64,000 nucleotides of DNA. Source: Cristatella mucedo. Taxonomy: Eukaryota; Bryozoa; Phylactolaemata; Cristatellidae. Of the stretch, positions 34,203-45,234 are shown in pieces; the stretch's first letter is position 1, and every line of letters starts with the position of its first letter. The notes below the pieces were generated by a model. It had not been told where the DNA came from. It saw only the letters and a program-made list of their open reading frames with translations, and did no database searches. Location of the stretch: positions 7,337,501 through 7,401,500 of the forward strand of contig WPIO01000003.1 of assembly GCA_009760855.2 (NCBI GenBank), given 5' to 3'. Position numbers and translations under genes: made by a program.

Positions 34203-34973
34203 GGGGTTTTGCCGAGCACTAGGCGGAGACCTTGCAAGCTCTCAGACTGCCTAAGCAGCCGCAAGCTCACGACCGATGGAAGGGCAGACGATGACTCGGC
34301 AGTCCTGCCCAAATCCATGCATTGATGGCATTTGTGGGGACTTCTATTTACCACAAACTGCCGCCAGCTTTCGCGCGGGTTTGGAACAAACAATAGCCCG
34401 ACAGTGTGAAAAACAGTGCATGCGGGTAATATAAGGGCTACCGAAGGAGTACAACGGGAGGGAGGGCGAGATCCCTCGCGGCTGGCAGCCGTCTAGTGGG
34501 TGTAGACTGGGCTTGGCCGGCGTAGCGTGAAATAAAGGTTTTGGTGTTGGAGCCAGCAGACTTGTTGCTCGATCGCGCTACCCAGCCCGACGACAGGTCA
34601 TGCAGAGGGCTGTCACAGGTTTTCGCAACGGCTGCACACACGCTTTGATTTCACGCTGCTGAATTCTCAACGCGTTTGTTAAGAGTCGAGCCAGAGTGAC
34701 CCCGATGCGACCGGTGACAATCTGGGTCAGTAGATCTTTATCACTGCCCCATCAAAGTGTGCTTGGATATACTGTCCCCGTCTCACGTGACCGCTCGCCA
34801 GTGCAATGTTGTACCCGGTGCTGCAAAAACGCAAGAAACCACTTTACTCCCAATCGAGAACACCGTGGGCAAGCCTGCGGCCTTTGAAACTGTGGAGCTG
34901 AAAAGGATAGCGATCTACGCCTTTGAGTTACGACTGAGGAATACCTTGGCATGCCGTGTAATGGTATAGCAGG
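34203..34973. other. No gene; LTR-like features at about 34430-34660
   Basis: 'ggtaatataagggct' (34424) followed by 'aaataaaggttttggtgttgg' (34531-34551) resembles the TATA and polyadenylation/U5 portion of the solo LTR at 53028, but paired TG...CA ends and target duplication could not be identified. No coding region. Confidence 0.35.
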
Positions 34974-35003
34974 AGTAGAAGTAGTAGTAGTAGTAGTAGT
35001 AGT
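34974..35003. repeat. (GTA)n microsatellite
   Basis: About ten GTA/TAG units immediately downstream (in minus-strand sense) of a SINE-1 tail. Confidence 0.92.
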
Positions 35004-35005
35004 AT

Positions 35006-35140
35006 ATAATTCATGTATGTAGCGCCCTGGCAGAACTTCATCTCTTTCCAGGCGCTTCACGTGTATAGCAGGGCTCGAGCTCAGGACCTGGTCGGTCAGA
35101 GGCAATGACCTTAACCTTGAGCATTGCTGCACGCTCACCG
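35006..35140 (-). mobile_element. SINE-1 copy
   Basis: Minus strand: B box GGGCTCGAGC-type (reverse of 'cagggctcgagctc', 35069-35082), hairpin tail with 'gcgcctggaaagagatgaag' (reverse strand), and 3' end running into the (GTA)n tract. The tail is closer to the L2 hairpin (GGAAAGAGA) than that of other SINE-1 copies. Confidence 0.78.
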
Positions 35141-35594
35141 CTGTACGTGTCTATTGAAGCTTCTGCCACGGCTAGGAAACTGAGCGCTCGGAATACTTTG
35201 GCGGCGCTTCTTTTGGTTCGAATCTACCTCTGCGCCATGCTACGTGCAAGCGAGTAGCTAACCACCGGATGTCATTCATTGCCAGATCGCTAGGGTGGGC
35301 GCTGCCGCTCATAGCCCCCTTTCCTGGGAAAAGGGGACTGGAAGCAGAGCACTGCTGCCCCACCGTCGGGTTCGCCACCTCAAATGCTCCCCCGATGGAA
35401 GTTCGCCAGAATTTTGTGGTTTTGTTTTACTAGTCAGCTGCCGACGTCCGTCCGATGAAACCGCTCTCGATGAGGGGGCCTTCCGCCATGTTTGGCTAAC
35501 TCGCTGATACCAATTATCAAAAGCGCCAGCATGCAATTACACGGGCGGAAGACTTGAGCCATCCTAATAATCGATCGTGCCTGTTGATAAAGAT
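35141..35594. other. No gene recognised
   Basis: Mixed sequence between two SINEs; antisense overlapping short frames only. Confidence 0.35.
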
Positions 35595-35595
35595 T

Positions 35596-35758
35596 TGATT
35601 CATTTGCATAGCGCCCTAAGATAACTGAATCTCTATCCAAGTGCTTCGCATATGCCGCAGGGCTCGAGCCAACGACCTCGTTCCTCAAAAGCAAGAACCT
35701 TGACCTTGGTTGTCAAATGCGAGCACCTTAACCTCTGCTCATTCCTGCAAGACCAAAC
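35596..35758 (-). mobile_element. SINE-1 copy, long-spacer subtype
   Basis: Minus strand: hairpin-tail sequence at 35609-35645, B box (reverse of 'cagggctcgagccaac', 35658-35673), and the repeated segment 'aaccttgaccttggttgtc' before the A-box region 'gagcaccttaac'. It shares the extra segment with 1855-2020. Confidence 0.8.
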
Positions 35759-35914
35759 TTGGAACAATGAGTACAGGATGAGAAAAAACTATGGGCCATA
35801 TTTAAGCTTTCTTAGACGTTTATTAACCTGCCTGAATGATTTTGTTTCAAGAAACTAACTTGCCTTCAGTAACACTGGCAGGGACAACGCAGATAGTCAA
35901 GACAGCCTATGGCT

Positions 35915-38222
35915 CAGGGTTGGGCAAATCTTTTGACTCGCGGGCCACAATGGTTTCTCAAATTTGACAGAGGGGCCGGGCCCGATTAGCAGAATGATAT
36001 GTTTGTGTGAAATAATATAAATTAAATGTAAAAACCATTACATGGAAAGATTTGGCCTTTAACGGGCAGCAAAACGCTATCGTGCTTAGTTTTTGTAAAA
36101 ATTGTTTTAAAAATTTATTAATTTAATAAATTAGTAAAAAACTCCCATCCAGTTTCAGGGGGAACAGTGTTGTTGGTCTCCTTTTTTGCAAGTGCATTAA
36201 TGTCTGGCGTTAGATTTTTTGTGGAAATTCTCAAGAGAGATCCGAGGTTTTGTTCAGCTAACTTGCATCTGTGAGGGCTTTGCTGATGTTCATGACGCTG
36301 AATGTCAGTTCATAGACATAGGTTGAGCCAAACAACGTCAGCATATTCCGTGCCATCCTCCGGAGGTTTGGAAATGTGGCTTCGTTAAGTGAAGCGTAAA
36401 AATCGTTTATTTTAAGAGAGTTGAACTTCTCCTTCAATTCAGAGTCAGACTGAAGATCTATCAGTTCCAAATGCAGCTCCTGTGGTGTTGTTTCAGGGTC
36501 TTGTGACAGGGGACAGGACACCAGCTGAAGTGACTTCTTTCAATTTTCAAAGTCACAGAACGACGGCAGAATTCTCCGTGCAGTTCGTCCAGTGATTTGC
36601 TATATTTCTGCCCCTTTCGGGTCACCTCTTTCTGCATGGCTAGAGTGGGGAAATGAGTGAAAAGATTTGTTTGAAATTTTTCTGGAGAAAAGAGTCAGCT
36701 TGAATTTAAAGGCCCTAACATTTGTGTACATATCGTGCACAAATTGATTTTTCCACTTGTAGCTTCGTTCGTGTTCAGCTCATTCATGTGCGAAAGTATG
36801 TCCACGACAAACGCAAAGTCACAAAGCCATCTCTTGTCACTTAGCTCGGGAAATTCGTCGGATCTCCCCATTAACTCCAAAAATTCAGTGATCTCCTCCT
36901 TCAGCTCCCACACTCTTTGAAAGACTTTGCCCAAGCTTAGCCCACGTGCCCACGTGCAGTGGTAAAGTAAGTCCTGGTGATCAGCATCGGTTTCTTCCAG
37001 TTACGCAATAAACTGACGATGCTGAAGTCCCCTTGCTAAAGTTAGCAAGTTTTACGACTGGATTCACGACATGATTTAGCTGCAATATAGACTTACGCAG
37101 AACTTTCTGATGAAGGATGCAGTGAAGGAAAATAACATCCTGATCAGGATTTTTCTTTTTTACTTTTTCTTGCAATCTGTTTAGCAGCCCAACGTTTTTC
37201 CCAGTTAAACTTGGCGATCCATCCGTGGTGACATTGGCAAGTTTAATCCAGGGTAGCTTCATTCTCTCGATGACAGCAGACACCTGGTTATACAAGTCCG
37301 CTCCCCTCGTTTTTCCTTTCATGGACTCCATGGTCAAAAATTCCTCTGTGATCTCAAAACTGTCGCTAATCCCTCGGATAAGAATTAGGAGCTGAGCAGT
37401 GTCTTCTAAGTCGTTACTTTCATCCATTGCTAGTGAATAAAACTTAAAGGACTCCGCCTTTTTGTTTAATTTCCTGGCTATATCTTCGTCAATCAATTCC
37501 ACACGGCGAGTCACCGTTCTGCGTGATAAAATAATTTTTTTTCAAATTTGCTTCTGCTCTCCGGACACAAAAGACCTGCTGTCTCAACCATGCATTCTTT
37601 TAAAAATTCACCTTCGGAGAAAGGCTTACTGGCCTTTGTTAATTTGAATGCCACCAAAAAACTTGCCTTAGTACTTGACTCTTGAATTGCAGTTTTCTGT
37701 GAAAAAGATTTTGCTGAATCTCTACATTAGCCATCAATCTTTGAGCTCTAGCCGCCCGTTCTCGTGGAGACTGTTGACTGGCGTAGTTAGCATGTTTTGT
37801 GGCAAAATGACGGCTGATTGTGTATTCTTTAAAAACTGCTACAGTTTCTTGGCATATCAGACATACAGTTGTTGATCAAATTTTAGTGGGAAAAAAAAGA
37901 TTTTGTTGTCCACTCTTAATTGAACATTCTGCACTCACTGTCTACTTTTCTTTTCTTTGGTCGGAGAATTTTACTGATATGGTGAAAGTACAAAGCGACA
38001 AAATGAAGTAGAGAGTAACCGTAATGCATCACACTCAAGGGTCAATGTCTTCGGGGTTCGCCATCGGCTGGGGAAAGATGGGAATTGCAGCTAGATAAAG
38101 TGATTGAAGTGTCTTTACAATAAAATTTAATTGAATAATATAAAGTGGACGAATTCGGCGAGCCGGATTAAAAAGCCCAACGGGCCGTACATGGCCGCCG
38201 GGCCGTAGTTTGCCCATGTCTG
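35915..38222 (-). mobile_element. hAT DNA transposon, near full length, with TIRs and target-site duplication
   Basis: The left end CAGGGTTGGGCAAA (35915-35928) and the inverse of the right end, CAGACATGGGCAAA (38209-38222), match at 11 of 14 positions. Flanking 8-mers CTATGGCT (35907-35914) and CTTTAGCT (38223-38230) match at 6 of 8, the size expected for hAT. 'cgggccacaatgg' and 'gggccgggccc' on the left and 'cgggccgtacatggccgcc' on the right are subterminal. A single broken transposase gene on the minus strand fills the inside. Confidence 0.9.
36258..37866 (-). pseudogene. hAT transposase, zinc-finger type (GTF2IRD2/ZBED-like), frameshifted
   Basis: hAT transposases cut and paste DNA through an RNase-H-like core. 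N-terminal to C-terminal on the minus strand: a zinc-finger segment CLICQETVAVFKEYTISRHF with His spaced for a C2H2/BED-like finger (37785-37863); a region with FLVAFKLTKASKPFSEG-type sequence spread over two frames (about 37600-37700); RRVELIDEDIARKL and FYSLAMDESND with a presumed catalytic Asp (37400-37514); NVTTDGSPSLTGKNVGLL with a second (about 37180-37240); FLHCILHQKVL (about 37100-37135); a weaker middle part (36695-36934); and the C-terminal dimerisation region MLTLFGSTYVYELTFSVMN (36290-36350). At least four frame changes or stops make it inactive. Similar hAT-derived proteins were domesticated in vertebrates, but nothing suggests that here. Confidence 0.9.
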
Positions 38223-38230
38223 CTTTAGCT

Positions 38231-38560
38231 TCGTCATTGCCTTCCAACCAAAACCATGTAGAATTGTGTGAAGGTGTGGCTTATAGGTCCTTATAGGTCT
38301 TATAGGTCCATAGGTCCTATACGTCTGACTGACTTCTACCCTGTTCCTCTGACTGACATCTCTACAATATGACACTGACTGACCTAGCGGTTTCCAGATT
38401 GTTATTTACCTGTAAAATAAGCATTTTACAATGTCTTTTGTAATGCGTTTAGATTTCCAGAGAACATTAATGTATTGTTTATGTTTTTTTAAAGTGAAAT
38501 TGATGCTGTAGTGCAGGCACTGCTGCCGGCACTGCTGCAGTCTTGCCGTTTTGTCCGCTG
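38231..38560. other. No gene; short 'ataggtcc' and 'actgac' repetitions
   Basis: 'ttataggtcc' is repeated about four times at 38281-38325, followed by 'ctgactgac' motifs at 38325-38390 that recur at 39350-39470. Confidence 0.45.
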
Positions 38561-39339
38561 ACTCTGATTAATACCAAGTACGGCGATTGACAGCAATTTG
38601 GCGGTCATGTCTAAAGTCCTGAGCGAGAAGATGGCTTAGGTGCCGGCGCTCAAGCCAACCTCTTATGCAGGAGCTAACAAAAATCGGCAAGACTGGAGGC
38701 CTAAAATGCGAAATCGAGGTCAGTGCAAACATTGAGGTAAACTGTTCGAGCGGGCGGGCGGCAGCGTTTTCTCGACATACTCGGGGTAAAGATTGCCCTC
38801 GTTTCCCGAACGAAATAGGATTGCTGCCCCCGCCACCACCACCACCACCCCCCCCCCCCCCCCCGCTAGACCAGTTCAGCTGAACCAACTCGGCGGCGAA
38901 TCGTGACGATGATAACGACGCTCCGATCGTGTCGCTGCGTCGTTCAAACGACCGATGCCAGCGAGTACGAGCAGCTCGAGCAGCCACCCGTCGCTGTGAC
39001 ATCCTGCGACTTCATCACTCCGGCCGAATGCTATCGAGTTCGGCTGCTTATTGCATGAGCAATGCATCTCAACGGGACGACATTGTCGACATTTCAGAGC
39101 GTGACAGGCGTGGCAGGCCATTCGTGGCCGCTCTAAGCTCTGCACACGAAGAAGAAGGATCGGGCGTTACTCGACGGCTGACGGGTGACATTCAGGATCA
39201 CTTTCAGCTTGCTGACTAGCCGGGGAACATTCTAGATTAATATTTAGGGATAGGTGCTCGATGAGATTGTCGTGGAAGAAGGAAACAACGCTTGAATAAG
39301 ATTGTTTAAATGCCGTAAATGCCCCCCCCCCCGAGAAAA
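38561..39339. other. GC-rich sequence with CCACC and poly-C runs; no gene recognised
   Basis: A (CCACCA)n and poly-C run at 38828-38866 and high CpG to about 39130. The minus-strand frame over it encodes poly-Gly. No domain recognised. Confidence 0.4.
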
Positions 39340-39475
39340 AAAGACTAGCACTACTAGACTGACCTCTACTGTGTGCCTCTCACTGTCATCTACCCTATGC
39401 CATAGACTGACCTCTGCCTCTGATGGGCTCTACCTAAAAAGACCGACTGGCTTCTAACCTACTCTTCTGACTGAA
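39340..39475. repeat. Degenerate 'ACTGACCTCTACC' repetition
   Basis: Phrases such as 'actgacctctact', 'cactgtcatctaccc', 'actgacctctgcctctgatgg' and 'gactggcttctaacc' recur every 25-35 bp. A related phrase occurs at 38325-38390. Very degenerate minisatellite. Confidence 0.45.
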
Positions 39476-39539
39476 TTCATGCCACTTGTAATATTCGTGC
39501 TGGTCGTATGCACTACGCCGCTAAGAATGATTGTAGTAA

Positions 39540-41395
39540 TTATATTAATAGTAATAATGCATTTGATATAGCACCCTCAGAGAACTCAATCTCTTTCTAG
39601 GTACTTTGCATTTGCTGCAGACCAAGCACGATTGAATGGTTAGTCGTAGCATGCTTAATAAACAACAGTAATAAAATGGTTGGCTGACTTGACTCGGCTT
39701 GACTGGGAGCCAATGCAGGTCAGCGAGAAGTGGTATGATGTGGCAGCTGCGACGCTCACGACAGGCAAGCCTTGATGCAGAGTTTTTCGCTAGCTGTGAG
39801 CACTTGAGTGCACAGGCCGGTATACTAGAAGCAGTGAGTTACAGAATTCAAGACCATATGTCACAAATGCATGGAGCAATTTAGATGTGGTATCCCGTCT
39901 AAATAAGCCCGAATTTTAAGAATGTCATGTAGCTGAAAGTAGGCAGACTTGACTGCAGTGCTGATGTGGTCGTCTAACGAAAGATCACTTGGGAACATGA
40001 CACCTAGATTTCGTGCATATTCAACGGGAGATATGCTGGCAGAGCCGATTTTTCGCGTTAACCTTTCCTCTTTCTGAATTACCCTTGGTTTGCCCATGGC
40101 TAGTGAGTTGGTTTTATCATCATTCAATTTAAGAAAGTTTGCAGCCTCCATGTTTAGATGTCACCAATACATGCAGCAAGGGATTTGAGAGAATTCGACG
40201 TACTTTGGGGCTGTGAGGGATCAAAGCGAAGTTACAACTGAGTGTCATCTGCATAGAGGTGAAAGCCTAGATTGTGCTTGGCAATCACATAAGCAAGAGG
40301 GAGAGTATAAGCCGTGAAAAGAACGTGACCAAGCACAGAGCCCTTAGGTATCCCGTATTTCAGAGATTTCTTGGATGATCTTTGTCCATTCAAATCAATA
40401 CTCTGGAGTCACCCACTTAGATAGGACCTGGACCATTGCAGGGCAGTGCTAGTGATGCCCAGGTGGCAAAATGAGAGGTGCTCAAGGACTTGGTGATCGA
40501 TAGTATAATAATAATAATAATAATAATAATATTGCACTTGATAAAGCGCCCTCAGAGAACTTAATCTCTTTCTAGGCGCTTTACATTTGCGTAGAAGTGG
40601 CTTGGCGCCATTGTGCTTCGAGGTCGCCCGTTCGACGGGTTTCGTAGCGCTACCGGAGGGACGGGCGCCAGCTAAGGGTAGACGCGCCGCCCGATCAAAA
40701 GCTGCCCAAAGATCTATCAAAACAAGTAGAGATACTCTACCTAGATCTGCATCTCTAAGAAGGTCGTTATACACACGAAGCAATTCTGATTATGTGGAGT
40801 GATTAGCTCTAAAAACAGACTGGAACTTACTAGCAAGGCTTGAAGTTTGAATATATGAGTTCAGCTGGTCTGCCACGACTCATTCTAGTGTCTTGATGGG
40901 AACGGTACCGAGCGGAAGTTGCTTAAGTTCTCTTGATCTAGTGTTGCTTTCTTGAGTACTGGCTTGACTACAGCCTTTTTGAAAGGTGCTGGGACATGAC
41001 CTGAGGCTTATGACATATTTATGAGGTTAGTTATGCATGGCAGCAGCAGATCAATTAATTGCAGAAGCAGGACTGTGGGAATAGGGTCCAGAGGACTAGT
41101 TGTCTTCTTTGATGGTATGTGAACCTCAGGACGATGTCACTAGTGACCTCCTTGAATGTAGACATTGAGGTGCTGCATGGAATTGAGAGACATGATTCCA
41201 GGGGTGCCGCCATCTTATGGATGGACTCCCTTATCTTGTCCAGCTTGTTGACAAAGAAGCTAGAGAAGCGATCAGCTAGATCATCACAGGGTTGGGAGTT
41301 ATGCCTTCTCCAGAGGGATTTAGCTTCCCTGACAGCACACTTTAGATATTTCTCAGTGATGAATGAAACAATGGGAATGCAAATTGTTGCAAACA
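39540..41395 (-). mobile_element. L2 copy F with internal 3'-UTR deletion and a nested short element
   Basis: (ATT)n-like tail and hairpin at 39540-39610; then about 370 bp of 3' UTR and C-terminal sequence present in copy G are missing (junction near 39690). Thumb (39861-40151), FADD region (about 40220-40260, degraded), first-Asp region split by an insertion at 40503-40697 and resuming at 'atcaaaagctgcc', then the N-terminal RT region (41055-41414: FKEVTSDIVLRFTYHQRR). Homology ends near 41395. It retains the Gly codon that is mutated to a stop in copies C and G. Confidence 0.87.
40503..40697 (-). mobile_element. Short chimeric element: unknown GC-rich head joined to an L2 tail (SINE-like)
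   Basis: Minus strand: about 108 bp of GC-rich head (40698 to about 40590), joined at 'gcaaatgtaaagcgcc' to a perfect L2 hairpin and an (ATT)n tail (40503-40530). The head includes 'acccgtcgaacgggcgacc' (around 40625), which could form a small stem-loop, and has no match elsewhere in the window. It sits inside L2 copy F between 'gatcgatagtat' and 'gatcaaaagc'. A SINE that acquired the L2 tail, or a template-switch chimera, would both fit. Confidence 0.65.
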
Positions 41396-42262
41396 ACAAG
41401 GGTGACATAAGCAACGTTATGAAGTAACCATTGCGGTCATTTTGACCTTCTGATGACCTGCTAGAGTCAAAATCGCGTTATTCAAAGGTCTTTAACCAAA
41501 TTTGGCCATCTTGCACGATCAACAGATTCAATAAAATGGACTTTAAAATGCCAAACACCTCATACGATGCAGGATACTTGGCTTCCAAATACTTATTTCC
41601 AACAAAACTTTTTCGACACGTCCAACCTTGAAGTACCAGCAGTATCAAGTTAGTGGACATAAAAGAACATTTGTAGTTAAACTTGCAAAGCCCACTACAA
41701 ATATGAGCAGCGTGGAATTTTTGAACAGTTAATCATAACTTACATTCTAAACTCTACGTCGATCGGAAGCCAGTGTGCCAAGCTATAGACTGTACAAGGT
41801 ACCTAAGGCAGCAGTGTGATGGATGAGAATAAAAATAATAGAAGAATAAAGAATAAAAGCGGGGATGAAAAAAGCCCGGATTTATTCAGTTAGCCGTCAT
41901 ACAACATTGAAGCATACACTGAGGAGCGTGCACCTTAAATTTCACGCTCATAGGATCATTTTAGCTTACCTGTGACGTCTGCAAGACCAAATGAGCAGAA
42001 TGTTTGCAAACGGCTTATAGGGCCTAGCAGCAAAGTTTTACGGTCCACTATGCACGAGAGACGGCTGCTGCTGGGATGCTTCGGACGCACAAGTAACACT
42101 GGTCTGTATTCGTATGTATTACCTGTCTGTCATTCGTTGTCATTTTCAAATATCCATCGCAAATGATTTTGTTTCGCTCTTGGCACGTCAGGTTTTGCAG
42201 ATTTCGCTTATAAAAGGACATAACATTGCGTGTAATGTATAATTATATTGGCTTTCATTAGG
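41396..42262. other. No gene recognised
   Basis: AT-rich sequence. The minus-strand frame 41478-41660 has no recognised domain. Confidence 0.35.
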
Positions 42263-42263
42263 T

Positions 42264-44685
42264 CAGTAGCAATAATAGTAATGCACTCGATAGAGCGCCT
42301 GAGAGACTTCAATCTCCTTCTACGCGCTTTACATTTGCTGAAAAGGAAAATGCAATTGAATGGTGAGTAATATCGTGCTTGATAAACAAACAACATGAAT
42401 AACACGGTTACGGGTGACTTGCACTCGGTCAGAATGCAAGTGTGATTAGTGGCAGCATGCACAGTGTCAGCACGCGTAAGCACGTGAAGGGCGAATCGCA
42501 GGGACCCAATAAATGCTGTCCTAAATAAGTGTGTTTATAAGTTCTTTTTAATGTGGTCAAGTCAGGGGACGTTCTGACGAAAATTGGGAGTGAGTTCCAG
42601 GCTTTGGGAGCATGCGAACTGAATGCACGGTCTTCAAAGAATTTGAGGTTTATAAGAGGTATTGATAAACTGCTGGATTCCGAAAAGCGGGTGGTACGAA
42701 GCTTGGCCTGGTGGGGGAGTGGATCTGATAGGTAGACTGGAGCCAAAGAATGAAGGGACCTAAAAGTGAGTGACAAAACCTTGAAGTCAATCAGTTGCTT
42801 GACTGGTAGCCAGTACAGGTCGGCGAGAAGTGGAGTAATGTGGCAACTGCGACGCTCACGACAGACAAGCCAAGCTGCAGAGTTTTGCACCAGCTGCAAT
42901 CGCCTGATTGCACATGCCGGTAGGCCAGCAAGCAGTAAGTTACAAAAGTCAAGACGGGATTTCACAAATGCATGGACCAACTTAGACGTGGGATCCTTAT
43001 CTTAACAAGCCCAAATTTTAGCAATGTTGTGAAGCTGAACATAGGCAGATTTTAATGGGGAGCTGATATGGTCGTCTAACGAGAGGTCGCTTTGGAATAT
43101 GACACCTAGATTTCGAGCTGATTCAACTGAAGATATGCAGGCAGAGCCAATTTTGAGTTTCAGCCTTTCCAGTCTCTGAATCGCACTAGGTTTTCCCATA
43201 ACTAGTAAGTTAGTTTTATCATCGTTTAGTTTTAGAAAATTTGCTGTCATCTATGTGCGGATGTCATCAATGCATGCAGCAAGTGAGTTGAGAGAGTTTG
43301 AGGTGCTCGAAGGCTGGGAAGGATCAAAGCAAAGGTACAACTGAGTGTCATCCGCAAAGAAGTGAAAGCCTAGATTGTGCTTGGCAATCACATCAGCAAG
43401 AGGGAGACTATAAACCGTGAAAGGAACCACACCTAGCATGGAGCCCTGAGGTACTCCATATTTCAGAGGTACTTCAGAGGAGCTTTGTCAATTCACGTCA
43501 ATACTCTGGAGTCTCCCACTGAAATAGGACCTGAACCACTGCAGAGCAGTGCCAGTGATGCCCAGGCGAGATGAGAGGCGCTCTAGAAGAACTTTGTGAT
43601 CGATGGTATCAAAAGCTGCCGAAAGATCGAGCAAAGCAAGCAGAGACACTCTACCCATGTCTGCATTCCTAAGTAGGTCGTTGTATAACATGAGCAATGC
43701 TGACTCTGTGGAGTGACTAGCTCTAAAGCCAGACTGCAACTTACTAGCAAGGTGTGAGATTTCGATATATGAGTTCAGCTTGTCTGCCACGACCCGTTCC
43801 AGTGTCTTCGATAGGAATGGTAGAAGGGAGACTGGGCGGTAGTTGCTTAAGTTCTCTTGGTCTAGTGTAGCTTTCTTGAGAAGTGGCCTGACTACAGCTT
43901 TTTGAAAGGTGCTGGGACATGACCTGAGGCTAATGACACATTAATGATGTTATTTATGCATGGCAGCAGCAGATCAATGCAACGTAGGAGCAGGACAGTG
44001 GGAATAGGGTCCAGAGGACTTGTCTTCTTTGATTGGGATATGAACTTCAGGACGAGATCACTAGTGACCTGCTTAAATGTAGACATTGAGGGGCAGCCAT
44101 AAATCGTGGAACAGCATTCTAGTGGGGAGGTTGTCATCGCAGGGATGGATTCCCTGATCTTGTCAATCTTCTGCACAAAGAATCGAGAAAAGCGATCGGC
44201 TAGATCATCACTAGGATCATCAGGTAAGGAGCTAATCTGGGAGCGGTTGAGGAGATGGTTGATCGTCGACATCAGCATTTTTGGATTGTGCATCTGTGAT
44301 TCAACAATGTTTTCATAGAAGCCAGACTTGGCCTTTGCTAGGATTGATTGGTACGACCTACATTAGTCTTCATATGCCTGTCGATGGACAAGTCAGTCCT
44401 GATCTTTTGTATGCTTTTTCAAGCTTTCGCTTAGTAGACCTGTCTAGTTTAATGTCTGTGGTAAACCATACGCCGTCTGGGCAGGGGCACACAGTGCACT
44501 TAGTCAGAGGTGCAAACTCGTCTAGCGTGTCAGCTAGTGTCGTGTTGTAGCTATCTACCAATGATGACAGATCGGAGGGAGGACTGAGCAGCAAAGGTGA
44601 AGGAGATATCCTCGCACGGACAGCATTGATGTCGAGGGTCTTGAGATTTCGCGAGTGTTTGGCCACAATGTTGACCATCTAGTGA
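42264..44685 (-). mobile_element. L2 copy G, the longest LINE copy of this family
   Basis: Degenerate tail 'gcaataatagtaatgc' and hairpin (42264-42335), 3' UTR, C-terminus (42429-42980), thumb (43002-43250), FADD region (43251-43439), first-Asp region (43488-43790), N-terminal RT (43892-44293) and the endonuclease-RT linker (44370-44678). The endonuclease itself and the 5' end are missing. The 43251-43823 portion is nearly identical to copy C. In length it is about half of a typical L2-group element. Confidence 0.92.
42429..44678 (-). pseudogene. L2 ORF2 remnant (linker, reverse transcriptase, C-terminus)
   Basis: N to C: SYNTTLADTLDEFAPLTK and a W-F-T linker signature (44370-44678), typical of the stretch between endonuclease and RT in CR1/L2 LINEs; DDLADRFSRFFVQKIDKIRE and SPLDPIPTVLLLRC (43892-44293); [15 protein letters not shown] and [13 protein letters not shown] with the first catalytic Asp (about 43595-43635), then a TGA at 43488-43490; HFFADDTQLY with the Asp pair (about 43330-43356); FLKLNDDKTNLLVMGKPS and ARNLGVIFQSDLSLDDH (43002-43250); and the C-terminal [18 protein letters not shown] and PKAWNSLP (42429-42980). 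Stops and frame changes fall at almost every boundary. It could not supply enzyme for its own movement. Confidence 0.92.
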
Positions 44686-44691
44686 ACCAAA

Positions 44692-45234
44692 TGGATCTCG
44701 GACTAATTGAAAAATATGCTAAGGCTCTGAGCCAACAGGGTAATACCTTAAAGTACTTACAGGAAAATCATCCTCAAATTAGCGAAGCAAAAGATATAGG
44801 CTAGCATTTGTGTTGATTAACAGATCACAAAACGAAGACGCACAATTTATATAAAAATGACTGATATATAGTTGTAGAGTTGGAATAGATTTAAGTCTGT
44901 GGTATATAACTTTCTCGGAAATCACAAGTCTGCTGACTACGAGCGAGTCGTTGAGAACACGATTCAGAGCTACGCAGCGCTTGGCAGCAGAATAAGTGTC
45001 AAGATAAATTTTCTAAACACTCACCGCGACTATTTCCCTAAAATTTTAAGAGCATTCAGCGAGGAACAGGGCGAGATTTTCCATTAGGACATATGTGAAA
45101 TGGAGGCTAGTTATTATGGTCACTTGAATGTTAGCATGATTGCAGATCATGTCTGTTGGAGTCTGAAGCGTCACGATTCAGCTGCTGCTGCTCATAATAG
45201 AAAGTCGAGGACGTGGCAGTTTAAAAGCATTTGA
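44692..45234 (+). pseudogene. Broken copy of an uncharacterised repeat-associated protein ('SEEQGE-FH' family)
   Basis: Not a LINE product. Piece 1 (44692-44803) reads KYAKALSQQGNTLKYLQENH and SEAKD before a stop. After a frame change comes AFVLINRSQNEDAQF-like sequence (44803-44850). Piece 2 (44883-45234) reads FKSVVYNFLGNHKSADYERV, GSRISVKINFLNTHRDYFPK and FSEEQGEIFH, then an in-frame TAG (45085-45087, a likely former CAG), then DICEMEASYYGHLNVSMIAD, CWSLKRHDSAA and the C-terminus. From memory, predicted proteins with SEEQGERFHQD-like motifs are numerous in invertebrate genomes and repeat-linked, function unknown. The copy has at least one frame change and one nonsense codon. It begins about where L2 copy G stops, on the opposite strand. 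Confidence 0.68.
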
